DNA of 64,000 nucleotides. It comes from Candidatus Poribacteria bacterium WGA-3G (GTDB lineage Bacteria > Poribacteria > WGA-4E > WGA-3G). A program made the position numbers and the translations under genes. Below the pieces are notes generated by a model. It was not told the DNA's origin. It ran no database searches and saw nothing but the letters and a program-made list of their open reading frames with translations. The stretch is from assembly GCA_000406005.1 (NCBI GenBank), contig ASZN01000001.1:124001-188000 (forward strand). The letters are read 5' to 3'. This document shows, piece after piece, positions 33,270 through 42,155 of the stretch (positions are counted from its first letter, which is position 1; each line of letters opens with the position of its first letter).

Positions 33270-34244
33270 ATGAAATCAAAATCCAGCAAGGCATTCCTTA
33301 TTTCAGTTCTCTTACACCTCGGTATTGGGGTGCTTGGTCTTTTCTATTGGTTTGGCACAGGACCGATGCGTGAAGAATCAAGTATCAATGCGCTGTTTGT
33401 CAGGGAAGAGAAACCGAAAGTCAGACGCGTAACGCCGCCGAAGCGTGCACAACTTGTCCAGAAAAGGACACGCGATGTGAGCCAACAACGCCTCAAAATT
33501 CTCACAAGCAACGCGCCTGTCAGTAGTCGTGGTGTCGTCTCGGCATCGGAAGCAGCACCATTTCAGCAATTTGACAGCGACACCTTGGGGGAGCCTATCG
33601 GACCGACGGCGACAGCTGTCGAATTCGAGGACGTGCCGCGCGTCCAAAAGGTCATTGAGCGTCCATTTGTGAAAGAAAAGAAAGTTGAAACCCGATATAA
33701 GAGTCGATTAGTGAAATTTATCGAAGCGCAAGAGGGACCGCAGCGGATTGTCTATTGCGTGGACCTGTCGACGAGTATGCAGAACCTCCCGCCTCACAAA
33801 CTGAAGAAGGTTATAGATCTCATGCGGGACTCGCTGACCTTCCTTGAACCGCACGACAGTTTCAATATCGTGGCATTCAGCACAGAACTGGTCGTTTATC
33901 AGGAAAACTTTGTTCCTGTGAGTGATGAAACAGTTGCCGCGTCGTCGAACTATCTCGCTGACATCCAATCCCACATCCACACAAAAGGGACAGATCACGA
34001 TATGCTAACGGCATTGACAGAAATCGCTAAAGCGGGTCCGACGCTTGTCGTCCTCTTCAGCGATGGTATTCCTACGACTATTGAGGGACCGGATCTGACG
34101 CTTGTCGGTCAATACGCGACAGGTAACGGACGCATTTTCGCTATGGGTACCGGAATGTCTCCGAATTTCCCGGGTGCGGTGATGTTGAAGCGTCTCGCCA
34201 CTGTCAGCCAAGGAGATTTGTGGCTGGTTGATAGAGGCAGATAA
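33270..34244 (+). CDS. Membrane-anchored von Willebrand factor A protein
   Basis: This 324-residue protein has a TonB-like layout. A short cytoplasmic N-terminus precedes a membrane anchor (FLISVLLHLGIGVLGLFYWF, 9-28). A Lys/Pro/Arg-rich periplasmic stalk follows (about 40-150), then a vWA domain beginning RIVYCVDLSTSM. D165-L-S167-T-S169 is the MIDAS metal site. SFNIVAFSTEL and TLVVLFSDGIPT are later vWA strands. The stop codon TAA is followed directly by the ATG of the SNF2 helicase gene, so translation is coupled. A metal-dependent binding role at the envelope is inferred; its partner is unknown. Confidence 0.85.
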   Translation: MKSKSSKAFLISVLLHLGIGVLGLFYWFGTGPMREESSINALFVREEKPKVRRVTPPKRAQLVQKRTRDVSQQRLKILTSNAPVSSRGVVSASEAAPFQQFDSDTLGEPIGPTATAVEFEDVPRVQKVIERPFVKEKKVETRYKSRLVKFIEAQEGPQRIVYCVDLSTSMQNLPPHKLKKVIDLMRDSLTFLEPHDSFNIVAFSTELVVYQENFVPVSDETVAASSNYLADIQSHIHTKGTDHDMLTALTEIAKAGPTLVVLFSDGIPTTIEGPDLTLVGQYATGNGRIFAMGTGMSPNFPGAVMLKRLATVSQGDLWLVDRGR

Positions 34245-36083
34245 ATGGAAAACAGGATGCATGATGCCAGTCTCGTACGTGCTGAAGATATTGCGAAAGG
34301 TCTATATCCACATCAGATAGAGGGTATTGCTTTCTTGCTGGGTCGTCGTCGTGCGCTGCTTGCCGACGATATGGGACTCGGGAAAACGCGTCAGTCTGTT
34401 ATCGCGATGGTTGAGGCGGAAGCAGAGGGTCCCTACCTTGTGATCTGTCCTGCCTCTATTAAACGCAACTGGGCGCGCGAAATTGAAATTGTTTTTCCAG
34501 ATGCCGAACCTGCCATCGTTGGTCCCGCGCCACTCCCACCGATAGATTACCGTGGTTGGATTATTGTCAACTATGAAATCCTGGGTAAAAACCTTGACAA
34601 ACTCCTTGAATTTGACTGGAAAGGCGTTGTTTTTGACGAAGCGCATTATCTAAAAAACTATCAAAGCCAACGGAGTCGAAACGCATCAAAACTGGTTAAA
34701 GAAATTCAACGGGACCTTGTCGTCCATGCGTTGACCGGTACGCCAATGACAAGCCGTCCGCGCGATCTTTTTCCGCTGTTGCAGATTTTGGATCATCCAC
34801 TCGGCAAGAGTTTCCTCAGTTTCGCCAAACGTTATTGTGATGCGTATCAAGGCGATTTCGGGTTGGTGGCAGATGGTGCAAGCAACATCGAGGAATTGAC
34901 TGTGCAACTACACGGTGTCATGCTGCGCCGTACAAAAGACGAAGTGTTAGACCTTCCACCTAAGATACGAACCTGGATGGACGTTGAACTGCACCCTTAC
35001 GCCATCCAACACTTTAATCGATTGGTCCAAAACTTCATATCCAAATTTGACACGCCTGAAGCCATTGATGAGAGATCAGAATCCGTGGGGCTATCATCAG
35101 AACGTCGCGATGAATTAGATGACGCAATAGACACTACAGATTTAGGAACTGGCATGGGTAGGCTCACCCAAGTGCGTCGAGCGATTGCATTTGTCAAATG
35201 CCGTCACACGATTAAATTCGTGGAAAATGCGCTGGAACAAGGCGAAAAGGTAATTATTTTCACATCTTTCCTGAATACAATGCAGCGTTTCCAAAGGCAT
35301 TTTAAGGACCGAGCGGTTTATGTTTCCGGCGAAGTGCCTGTACATGAGCGGCAGAACAGGGTGGATCGTTTTCAAAACGATGATAACCTCAAACTTTTTG
35401 TAACCAACATGCACATAGCAGGCGTTGGTATAAACCTCACTGCGGCGCGCCAGATCGTTTTTAACGATTTAGATTGGGTCCCCGCCAACCACTGGCAGGC
35501 AGAAGATCGCGCGTATCGCATCGGGCAAACAGGGACCGTCAATGTCACTTATATGATTGCGACTGGGACAGTTGATTCGTTTGTTAAGACAGTCTTAGAG
35601 ACAAAAGCAGCACTGATGGATTCCATCGTTGAAGGGTCAATATTGATACCGGACGGAGAGACGGCTCTTCAGTTAGATGTTCTTAGTGAACTCAAGCGTC
35701 TGATGAATGCGTTGTCTATCCAAACAACTGAACTTGGAGAATCCGAAATCCATGATGTGCTTCAGAAAGCAGGGGAGGCATACCTTGAAGAGAACGCCGC
35801 CCACCTTCGCGAGGGGACACGTGCGCAGCTGCGTCCGTATTCCGAAGAAGCGATTCGTACCTTAGCGCAAGTCCTTACGGGTCCTGAACGGAGTGTCTAT
35901 CGCGCTGAGAGTTCATCACAGAAAGGCAAGTTTTATACGCTGGAGGTTGTCGGTGTAGATGTAACGTGTGACTGTCCGGGTTTCACGCACCGTGGCAGTT
36001 GCCGACACGTCCGTCCGCTGAAATCTGCGCTCGTTGCTGGAAAACCGTTGCCAAAAGGTTATAAGAAAGTTGACTCCAATTAG
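34245..36083 (+). CDS. SNF2-family helicase with C-terminal SWIM finger
   Basis: This 612-residue superfamily 2 ATP-dependent DNA translocase resembles SMARCAL1-like bacterial SNF2 proteins. Motif I is DDMGLGKTRQS (41-51) and motif Ia ICPASIKRNW. The DEAH box is in VVFDEAHYLKNY near residue 130 and motif III is ALTGTPMTSRP. The second RecA lobe shows VIIFTSFLNTMQRF, GVGINLTAARQIVFNDLDWVP and QAEDRAYRIGQTGTVNVTYM. A SWIM zinc finger, CDCPGF..RGSCRHV, lies at about 575-590. It is probably a DNA-repair or remodelling motor. Coupling with the upstream vWA gene is by adjacency only. A REP-like element follows. Confidence 0.93.
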   Translation: MENRMHDASLVRAEDIAKGLYPHQIEGIAFLLGRRRALLADDMGLGKTRQSVIAMVEAEAEGPYLVICPASIKRNWAREIEIVFPDAEPAIVGPAPLPPIDYRGWIIVNYEILGKNLDKLLEFDWKGVVFDEAHYLKNYQSQRSRNASKLVKEIQRDLVVHALTGTPMTSRPRDLFPLLQILDHPLGKSFLSFAKRYCDAYQGDFGLVADGASNIEELTVQLHGVMLRRTKDEVLDLPPKIRTWMDVELHPYAIQHFNRLVQNFISKFDTPEAIDERSESVGLSSERRDELDDAIDTTDLGTGMGRLTQVRRAIAFVKCRHTIKFVENALEQGEKVIIFTSFLNTMQRFQRHFKDRAVYVSGEVPVHERQNRVDRFQNDDNLKLFVTNMHIAGVGINLTAARQIVFNDLDWVPANHWQAEDRAYRIGQTGTVNVTYMIATGTVDSFVKTVLETKAALMDSIVEGSILIPDGETALQLDVLSELKRLMNALSIQTTELGESEIHDVLQKAGEAYLEENAAHLREGTRAQLRPYSEEAIRTLAQVLTGPERSVYRAESSSQKGKFYTLEVVGVDVTCDCPGFTHRGSCRHVRPLKSALVAGKPLPKGYKKVDSN

Positions 36084-36093
36084 AGAGTACAAA

Positions 36094-36118
36094 GATCGCG
36101 AGCACAGCTCGCTCCTAC
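36094..36118 (-). repeat. REP-like GTAG hairpin
   Basis: On the minus strand, GTAGGAGCGAGC-TGT-GCTCGCGATC: GTAG followed by a 6-bp palindrome. It is strikingly like Pseudomonas REP consensus sequences. It lies 11 bp after the SNF2 stop. Confidence 0.75.
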
Positions 36119-36131
36119 CCAAATTTTCTGC

Positions 36132-36160
36132 TTGACTTCTGGCTGGAAATCTCTTAAAAT
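36132..36160 (+). promoter_or_regulatory. Sigma70-type promoter for sulfatase 36201
   Basis: TTGACT (36132-36137), 17 bp and TAAAAT (36155-36160) lie 41 bp before the ATG. AGAGAGGAAAG forms the ribosome site. Confidence 0.6.
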
Positions 36161-36200
36161 GGGGTAAGCCAAATCTGAACAGAGAGAGGAAAGCAGAGAT

Positions 36201-37568
36201 ATGCCACAAGATGCCAATCAACCGAATGTTATCGTTTTTTTTACTGACCAACAGCGGTGGGACACCTCTGGTTTACACGGTAACCCACTCGACCTGACCC
36301 CAAACTTTGATCGTATGGCACAGCGCGGGACACATGTCCGGCGTTCGTTTACGTGCCAACCGGTCTGCGGTCCTGCTCGCTCATGCCTCCAGACGGGGTT
36401 ATATGCGACGCGTACGGGCTGCTTCCGAAACGGTATCCCGTTATCCCCGAACCTCAAGACGCTTGCCCACCATTTCGGTGAAGCGGGCTACGCTACCGGA
36501 TATATCGGTAAATGGCACCTCTACAGCCGCAGTGGTGCTGGACCGGGGCCTGTGCCTGCGGAGCATCGCGGCGGGTATGATTACTGGTTAGCGTCCAACG
36601 TCCTCGAATTCACCTCCGATGCGTATCAGACGACACTCTATAATAACGACAATAAACCGGTCGACCTTCCCGGCTATCGCGTAGACGCGCTCACCGATGC
36701 GGTTATCCGTTATGTCGATCAGCACCAAAACGATCCGTTCTATCTCTTTACGTCATACATCGAACCACACCACCAGAACCATTTGGACGATTACCCGCCA
36801 CCGGACGGCTACCGAGAACGGTATACTGGGAAGTGGATACCGCCGGATCTCGCCGCGCTCGGTGGTTCGACGCATCAGCATTTAGGCGGTTATTACGGTA
36901 TGGTGAAAAGGTTGGACGAAGCACTCGGTCGCCTTCTGGATGCACTCAAAAGCCTCCATCTGCTTGACAACACGATTATCCTCTTTACGTCTGACCACGG
37001 GTGTCATTTCAAGACTCGTAACGGCGAATATAAACGTTCATGCCACGAGAGTTCCATCCGTGTGCCGACAGCGTTCCACGGCGGCGAATTCATCGGTGGC
37101 GGGCAGCTCCAAGAGCTCGTCAGTCTTGTAGACCTTCCGCCGACGCTCCTTGATGCAGCGGGTTTAGAAGTACCGCCTGAGATGCAAGGTAGGTCTATTA
37201 TGCCGCTGGTACGTGGGGAAACGGAGGGCTGGCCAGAGGAGGTCTTCGTTCAGATTAGCGAGGCACAAGTCGGGCGCGCCGTGCGGACACAACGTTGGAA
37301 ATACAGCGTGGATGCCCCGAATAGTAACGCTGGTAGAGACGCTGGATCAGACCGATATGTAGAACAGTATCTTTACGATCTTCAGGCGGACCCGTATGAG
37401 TTGCGGAATCTCGTCGGACTTCAATCGCATGAACCGGTTACAGAGGTGATGCGAGAACGTCTGATTCGGCGGATGTTGGAGGCAGGCGAAGAGGCACCAA
37501 CGGTCGAAGCGGCACCGACGCAGCGGAGCGGACAGCGGAGTGTAACCGAAGCGGAGGCGCGAAGTTAG
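36201..37568 (+). CDS. Sulfatase
   Basis: This type I sulfatase is 455 residues with no signal peptide. Metal-binding FFTDQQRWDTSG lies near residue 14. The formylglycine motif is CGPARSCLQTG with Cys56. TGYIGKWHLYSRSG is the conserved GKWH block, and ILFTSDHGCHFKTRNGEYKRS is the second catalytic block. The C-terminal tail is repetitive and acidic. Its 5' leader has a good promoter. It is followed by an enolase-superfamily dehydratase on the same strand. A desulfation plus sugar-acid dehydration pathway is plausible, although the 160-bp gap contains a structured repeat. Substrate unknown. Confidence 0.92.
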   Translation: MPQDANQPNVIVFFTDQQRWDTSGLHGNPLDLTPNFDRMAQRGTHVRRSFTCQPVCGPARSCLQTGLYATRTGCFRNGIPLSPNLKTLAHHFGEAGYATGYIGKWHLYSRSGAGPGPVPAEHRGGYDYWLASNVLEFTSDAYQTTLYNNDNKPVDLPGYRVDALTDAVIRYVDQHQNDPFYLFTSYIEPHHQNHLDDYPPPDGYRERYTGKWIPPDLAALGGSTHQHLGGYYGMVKRLDEALGRLLDALKSLHLLDNTIILFTSDHGCHFKTRNGEYKRSCHESSIRVPTAFHGGEFIGGGQLQELVSLVDLPPTLLDAAGLEVPPEMQGRSIMPLVRGETEGWPEEVFVQISEAQVGRAVRTQRWKYSVDAPNSNAGRDAGSDRYVEQYLYDLQADPYELRNLVGLQSHEPVTEVMRERLIRRMLEAGEEAPTVEAAPTQRSGQRSVTEAEARS

Positions 37569-37605
37569 TATCGTAAATTTTCAGAAATTGTGTACGCAAT
37601 ACAAT

Positions 37606-37695
37606 AGTTTGGACAGTTAGAACAGGAAACCAATAGGTTCCTATGCTGTAAGGAGAACAGGCTAACAGCCTATTTTACAGAAGATTGTCCGAACT
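37606..37695 (+). repeat. Structured element: outer stem with two inner hairpins
   Basis: AGTTTGGACA (37606-37615) pairs with TGTCCGAACT (37686-37695) with one G-U. Inside are AGGAA-A-CC/GGTTCCT around AATA (37624-37642), and TGT..AGAACAGGCT paired with AGCCTATTTT..ACA around AAC (37647-37679). The predicted fold is a three-way junction of 90 nt. Confidence 0.6.
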
Positions 37696-37729
37696 TTACT
37701 ATGCAGTATAAAGGTGTATGAATTAAAAT

Positions 37730-38875
37730 ATGAAGATTACAGATGTGAAAACTTTGGTGATGGGGACGAGTTGGCGGAACTTAACCTTTGTCAAAGTTGA
37801 AACCGATGAAGGGTTGACCGGCATTAGCGAGGTACGGATGAATAACCGTACGGATGCGCTTGTGGCTTATATCAACGGTGCGAAGAAACGGCACGTTATC
37901 GGGAGCGATCCGTTTAATACGGAGGACCTCTATCAGCGACTTTTTCGCGATGACTACGGTCGCGCTGGTGAAATTGTCGCGACCGGCATTAGCGTTATTG
38001 AGATCGCATGTTGGGACATTATCGGCAAAGCGTTGAATCAACCTGTCTATCGGTTGCTCGGTGGTGCCTGCCGCGATAAGATTAAGGCGTATGCAAACGG
38101 TTGGTACCGCGTTGAACGCGCACCGGAAGAGTTCCACGCTGCAGCGAAAAGGGTGCTTGAGAAAGGGTATCGGGCACTGAAGTTTGATCCGTTTGGTGCA
38201 GGCTATTACGAGCTTTCTTATGAAGAGAAGTTGAAATCTGTCGGACTTGTTGAAGCGGTGCGTGATGCGGTCGGACCCGATGTCGAAATCCTTGTTGAGA
38301 TGCACGGTCGGTTTAGTCCGTATACGGCGATCGAGATTGCATCTGAATTAGAGAAGTTCCAACCGAGTTGGGTTGAGGAGCCGGTGCCGCCGGATAACAT
38401 CGCCGCGCTCGCAAAAGCTGCCGATAAGATTAATCTGCCTGTTGCTACGGGTGAACGGCTTCACAATAAGTATGAATATCGTGAGTTGATTAACCTACAG
38501 GCGGCGGACATCCTACAACCGGATATTACACAGACGGGTGGCTTCTTGGAAACCAAGAAAATCGCAGCGATGGGGGATATGTGTTATATGACTGTCGCAC
38601 CGCATAATGTCGGTGGCCCGGTCTCCACAGCAACCGCCTTGCACTTTGCTGCTTGCACGACCAACTTCAAGATTCAGGAACATTTTAACGATTTCTCTGA
38701 GGCATGGGTTAAAGAGGCAGCGACGGGATGTCCCGAAGTCGTTGACGGCTATTTTAGTTTACCGGATGGACCTGGACTCGGTATGGAACTCAATGAGGAT
38801 CTCATTGCCGAACACCCGTATCGCGAAGGTTCGTTCAATCTCTGGGAAGACGATTGGCATAAACGCGAGTATTAG
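37730..38875 (+). CDS. Mandelate racemase/enolase-superfamily dehydratase
   Basis: This 381-residue enzyme of the mandelate racemase/muconate lactonizing branch of the enolase superfamily is probably a sugar-acid dehydratase. Metal ligands are Glu190 (VEMHGRF), Glu216 (WVEEPVPPDN) and Glu242 (GERLHNK). His192 and His292 (VAPHNVGGP) are candidate acid/base residues, and K151-F-D153 is the KxD site. The spacing of these five positions matches D-galactonate dehydratase shifted by seven, as I recall that enzyme, so galactonate or a similar acid sugar is a reasonable guess. The N-terminal capping domain is normal. The gene follows a sulfatase and probably serves polysaccharide catabolism. Its stop codon is the first base of the left arm of another inverted repeat. 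Confidence 0.9.
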   Translation: MKITDVKTLVMGTSWRNLTFVKVETDEGLTGISEVRMNNRTDALVAYINGAKKRHVIGSDPFNTEDLYQRLFRDDYGRAGEIVATGISVIEIACWDIIGKALNQPVYRLLGGACRDKIKAYANGWYRVERAPEEFHAAAKRVLEKGYRALKFDPFGAGYYELSYEEKLKSVGLVEAVRDAVGPDVEILVEMHGRFSPYTAIEIASELEKFQPSWVEEPVPPDNIAALAKAADKINLPVATGERLHNKYEYRELINLQAADILQPDITQTGGFLETKKIAAMGDMCYMTVAPHNVGGPVSTATALHFAACTTNFKIQEHFNDFSEAWVKEAATGCPEVVDGYFSLPDGPGLGMELNEDLIAEHPYREGSFNLWEDDWHKREY

Positions 38876-38968
38876 TCTGAACTGTGATTTTTTGTGATTA
38901 CGGGATTTGTGTGATACTGAACGGGTAAATCAAGGGAATCTGATAATCACATCAATCCTGGTTCTGAC
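38875..38968 (+). repeat. Inverted repeat with GATT-phased arms
   Basis: The left arm GTCTGAACTGTGATT..GTGATTACGGGATT (from 38875) and the complement of the right arm, GTCAGAACCAGGATT..GTGATTATCAGATT (to 38968), match at most positions. Within the left arm GATT recurs every 8-10 nt. It is a third short-tandem-repeat hairpin family, between the dehydratase and the protease genes. Confidence 0.65.
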
Positions 38969-39108
38969 AGATAGGAAATTTGTGCGGAAATCTTGAACTT
39001 CGGAAGCATCGTATGGTATGCTTTAATAGGAATGTTGAAAATAAAATATCATCATTTAACAATCCCAAAAGATTTTTTGATTTCGCTGCTCCTATTAGGA
39101 GAAAGAAG

Positions 39109-39522
39109 ATGAGACACACGACAAGAATTGAACTTACAAATCTGTCAGATCTCAATTTAGCAAACAGAGGTATTATCACGCCTGAAGAGGTTCGTTGTGT
39201 CACTATCGAAGATGCCCTCGTTGATACGGGAGCGACGCGGCTATCCTTGCCGAAACCGATTATTGAACGACTCGGTTTGGCACCCTTCGGCAATGCCAAG
39301 GCGAGAACGGCGGCTGGCATCGTAGACCGGATCATTTATTCAGAAGTCCGGTTTACGGTATTGGAGCGGGAAGGATCTCTCCCAGTAACAGACCTACCAG
39401 CGGATGCACCTGTCCTTGTTGGACACATGGTTTTGGAGCAACTTGACCTCTGTTTAGATATTAGAAAGGGATTAACCTATAATCCAGACCACGATAACGA
39501 CTGGATTGAAGAGGCATATTAA
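39109..39522 (+). CDS. Retropepsin-like aspartyl protease (clan AA)
   Basis: This small single-domain protein is 137 residues from the ATG at 39109; TAGGAGAAAG precedes it. It has the retroviral-type aspartic protease motif ALVDTGATRLSLP (D39-T-G-A). A second hydrophobic strand and flap-like region follow (RTAAGIVDRIIYSEVRF), then VLVGHMVLEQLDLCLDIRKG, the usual ILGxxxLExxxLxxD-like block. The length fits a homodimeric protease. Its stop lies 7 bp before the lysA start, so they are co-transcribed. Natural substrates of these bacterial proteins are not known. Nothing else suggests a retroelement. Confidence 0.88.
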   Translation: MRHTTRIELTNLSDLNLANRGIITPEEVRCVTIEDALVDTGATRLSLPKPIIERLGLAPFGNAKARTAAGIVDRIIYSEVRFTVLEREGSLPVTDLPADAPVLVGHMVLEQLDLCLDIRKGLTYNPDHDNDWIEEAY

Positions 39523-39529
39523 CAATATT

Positions 39530-40771
39530 ATGAGTTTTCACTATAAAGACGGGTATCTCTACTGCGAAAAATTGAGAGTTAAAGACATTCAGGAACAGGT
39601 ACCCTATAGTCCGTTTTATCTCTACAGTTTAGCGCAGTTGGAGGCAAACTACAGCGCATATCAGGAAGCCCTTGAGGGGATCGACTCGATTATTGGCTAT
39701 GCGATTAAAGCGAACAACAATCTGACCCTACTCAAACGTCTCAACGAACTCGGCAGTGGCGCGGTTCTCGTCAGCGGAAACGAACTGCGGATGTCGCTTG
39801 CAGCGGGATTCGATCTGAAGCGGACGATTCTAAACGGGAACGGTAAGACGCTTGAAGAATTGAGCCTTGCTGTTGAACACGGTGTGCTGATTAACATTGA
39901 CAGCGAATTTGATTTGGCGCACATCCAGCAGACAGCGAAAGCCCTTGATACACCTGCCAATGTGCTTATCCGCATCAACCCCGATGTGGATCCAGAGGTA
40001 CACCCGTACGTTTCTACAGGCATGAAAAATTCCAAATTCGGTATACGCAATGAACGGTTGGATTGGTTTTTAGACGAAATTCGCAAAGATCCGTTGCTGA
40101 AGTTGGTCGGTGTGCACTGTCATCTCGGTTCGACAATCAAGAAGGTGCGTATCTTTCGAGATGCGACTGAAGTGATGCTTGGTTTCATCCGTGTGATTGA
40201 AGCGGAAGGTTTCTCGTTGCGCTACCTGAACATCGGTGGCGGTCTCGGAATCGACTATGAGCGTACGGGTGAAGAGATTCCGACTCCGTCCGATCTTATT
40301 GATTCCATCCGTGATCTGTTACCTGAAGACATCACGCTCATTATTGAACCGGGGCGTTCACTCGTCGGGAATACCTCTGTCTTTGTCAACAGCGTTATTG
40401 GTGTTAAAACGAATGGAAACAAGCATTTTATCGTCACCGATGGTAGTATGTCGGAGCTTATCCGTCCGAGCCTCTACGATACCTATCAACATATCGAGTT
40501 TATCGAACCTGTAGACGGCAAGCCTGAAATGTATGATGTTGTCGGTCCCGTTTGTGAATCCGCAGATTTCTTGGGCAAAGCGCGTTCACTTCCGACACCG
40601 CGTGAAGGTGCAGGACTTGTCGTCTGTGATGCAGGTGCTTATTGTCACGCCATGAGTTCTAACTATAACCTGAAGATGCGCCCACCGGAATATCTCGTTG
40701 ATGGCGACAGTTTCAGGTGTATCCGCCGGACAGAGACGTTAGACGATTATCTGAAACTTTTTGACGTTTAA
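39530..40771 (+). CDS. lysA: Diaminopimelate decarboxylase
   Basis: This PLP enzyme makes L-lysine from meso-diaminopimelate, the last step of the pathway, in the cytoplasm. It is 413 residues from the ATG at 39530 (MSFHYKDGYLYCE). The fold-III alanine-racemase-like barrel shows the PLP lysine in IIGYAIKANNNLTLL, LVSGNELRMSLAAGF, VGVHCHLGSTIK and YLNIGGGLGIDYE for the phosphate-binding glycines. Further on are IIEPGRSLVGN, the active-site VGPVCESADFLGK and VVCDAGAYCHAMSSNYN. Length is typical. The gene follows a small aspartyl protease gene at 7 bp. Two REP-like elements follow the stop. Confidence 0.96.
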   Translation: MSFHYKDGYLYCEKLRVKDIQEQVPYSPFYLYSLAQLEANYSAYQEALEGIDSIIGYAIKANNNLTLLKRLNELGSGAVLVSGNELRMSLAAGFDLKRTILNGNGKTLEELSLAVEHGVLINIDSEFDLAHIQQTAKALDTPANVLIRINPDVDPEVHPYVSTGMKNSKFGIRNERLDWFLDEIRKDPLLKLVGVHCHLGSTIKKVRIFRDATEVMLGFIRVIEAEGFSLRYLNIGGGLGIDYERTGEEIPTPSDLIDSIRDLLPEDITLIIEPGRSLVGNTSVFVNSVIGVKTNGNKHFIVTDGSMSELIRPSLYDTYQHIEFIEPVDGKPEMYDVVGPVCESADFLGKARSLPTPREGAGLVVCDAGAYCHAMSSNYNLKMRPPEYLVDGDSFRCIRRTETLDDYLKLFDV

Positions 40772-40778
40772 AGTTAGG

Positions 40779-40842
40779 TATCGCGAGGACAGTTTGCGCC
40801 TACAGAGGAGATTACGGATCGCGAGCCCAGGCTCGCTCCTAC
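40779..40842 (-). repeat. Two REP-like GTAG elements in tandem
   Basis: On the minus strand, GTAGGAGCGAGC-CTGG-GCTCGCGATC (40817-40842) is a clean GTAG hairpin. A more diverged GTAGGCGCAAAC..CTCGCGATA copy lies at 40779-40803 in the same orientation. They occupy the gap between lysA and the convergent esterase gene. Confidence 0.7.
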
Positions 40843-40934
40843 AAAAGAGACTTAAATTTCTGAATCTTCATCAACTTCCATTTTCAAAAGGGTTGCCTAA
40901 TGTTTGGGCAGGTTTCTGGACCTGCCCATTGCTT

Positions 40935-41951
40935 TTACAATCGTTCCTGCAAGAACTCGATTCCGGTTTCCAGATTGATTTCATGCTCACCTTGAAAATG
41001 GTCCAAGACTAACCTGTCGCTTCGCCCCGATGCGGCGTAGATTTTCTCTACCTGTTTGAACGCTTGTAGTGCATCCGCCTCAATAAAACACATATCGTCC
41101 GAACCGATTTGCGCCATACATGACCGTGGTGCGATGAGTCCTGCTACATCAGCGATGTCGCCTGCTTTCCGTAACCCGAACATAAATTGTGAACCGCATG
41201 TATTGCCGCGTCCTCGGTCATTGAGTGCGTCTGTGAGTGTGCTGAGATAACAGACGATGACCGCTGCCTTGACGCGTTGATCCAAAGCGGAGATGTAGGT
41301 TGTCATAGTACCACCAAAGGAGCACCCCATACATCCCAAGCGATGACTGTCAACTTCAGGACGCGATTGGAGGTAGTCTAAACATCGTTGTCCATCGGAG
41401 ATGTTGAGTCGCAGAAGTTGGTATCCGAAATATCCGAAAGCGAGATAGGCGACGTTGCATCCGTCTCGACTCGGTCGTCGGACCCACTCATCACGGTCTT
41501 TCCGCTCGCCGAAGCACCGCCAATCCGGTGCGAGTGTTACAAACCCACGTTTGGTTAATTCAACGGCATACTGTTTTTGATAGTCCTCCACAACGCCGAC
41601 TGCGCCGTCTTTACCGATACCGTGTCCGTGTGCACAGAGTACTGCGGGGGCGGGATTCTCTGCGTCTGCACCGTCTGGCGTTAAGATGTATGCTGGGATT
41701 GAAGAAAACGGATCGGGGTTAAAGATAATTTTTTCACGCGTGTAGCCGTCAAGTTGTGTGTGTTCCAAGACCTCGACCTCCAACGGCAACGGTTCTGGTG
41801 CCGGTCCGAGGTCTTTAACGAGATTGCGCCGGAATCTCGTCCGCCATTCTTCCCAGTCCCGCTTATTTGCGCCATCAAAATGGAGAGGTGGTGTCGCTTT
41901 CAGAAGTTGTTCAACGCTCTGCTCTGCTGTCAAAAAACGTTGTACCGCCAT
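40935..41951 (-). CDS. Acetylxylan-esterase/dienelactone-hydrolase-like protein
   Basis: This 338-residue alpha/beta hydrolase shows a CAHGHGIGKDGAVG oxyanion-type block and RLGCMGCSFGGTMTTYIS with nucleophile Ser in GCSFGG. IGSDDMCFIEADALQAFKQ supplies the acid region, and LDHFQGEHEINL the His. No signal peptide is present. The family (abhydrolase_7/AXE1-like) deacetylates xylan-type oligosaccharides or hydrolyses related esters, so carbohydrate-ester catabolism is likely but the substrate is unknown. The gene is transcribed towards lysA from its own promoter at 42024-42052. TGGTC-rich leader sequence contains no obvious regulator site. Confidence 0.85.
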   Translation of the reverse strand: MAVQRFLTAEQSVEQLLKATPPLHFDGANKRDWEEWRTRFRRNLVKDLGPAPEPLPLEVEVLEHTQLDGYTREKIIFNPDPFSSIPAYILTPDGADAENPAPAVLCAHGHGIGKDGAVGVVEDYQKQYAVELTKRGFVTLAPDWRCFGERKDRDEWVRRPSRDGCNVAYLAFGYFGYQLLRLNISDGQRCLDYLQSRPEVDSHRLGCMGCSFGGTMTTYISALDQRVKAAVIVCYLSTLTDALNDRGRGNTCGSQFMFGLRKAGDIADVAGLIAPRSCMAQIGSDDMCFIEADALQAFKQVEKIYAASGRSDRLVLDHFQGEHEINLETGIEFLQERL

Positions 41952-42023
41952 AGTTGTCTCCTTTCACGATCATCCTATCTATATTGGGTCATTCGCGTAT
42001 CACCTAAGATTTCCACTTCATTA

Positions 42024-42052
42024 TCTATACCGCAAAAGAAAGAAAATGTCAA
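42024..42052 (-). promoter_or_regulatory. Sigma70-type promoter for esterase gene
   Basis: On the minus strand, TTGACA (complement of 42047-42052), 17 bp and TATAGA (complement of 42024-42029) lie 73 bp before the start codon at 41951. Confidence 0.6.
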
Positions 42053-42155
42053 GTTTTATTGAACTTTGAGGGCAATCAACCATCAGCAGTAGATAGCATT
42101 TAGCAGAGATGTAGACGTTTGCTGCGGTTTTCAAAACACTGAACACGGAAAAAGA

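Noticed and set aside
37781..38305. 174-codon open frame on the - strand
   Set aside because: It is antisense to the enolase-superfamily gene, whose active-site residues are all present on the + strand.
39109..39522. Retropepsin-like gene as evidence of a retroelement
   Set aside because: No reverse transcriptase, integrase or long terminal repeats nearby; stand-alone bacterial members of this family are common.
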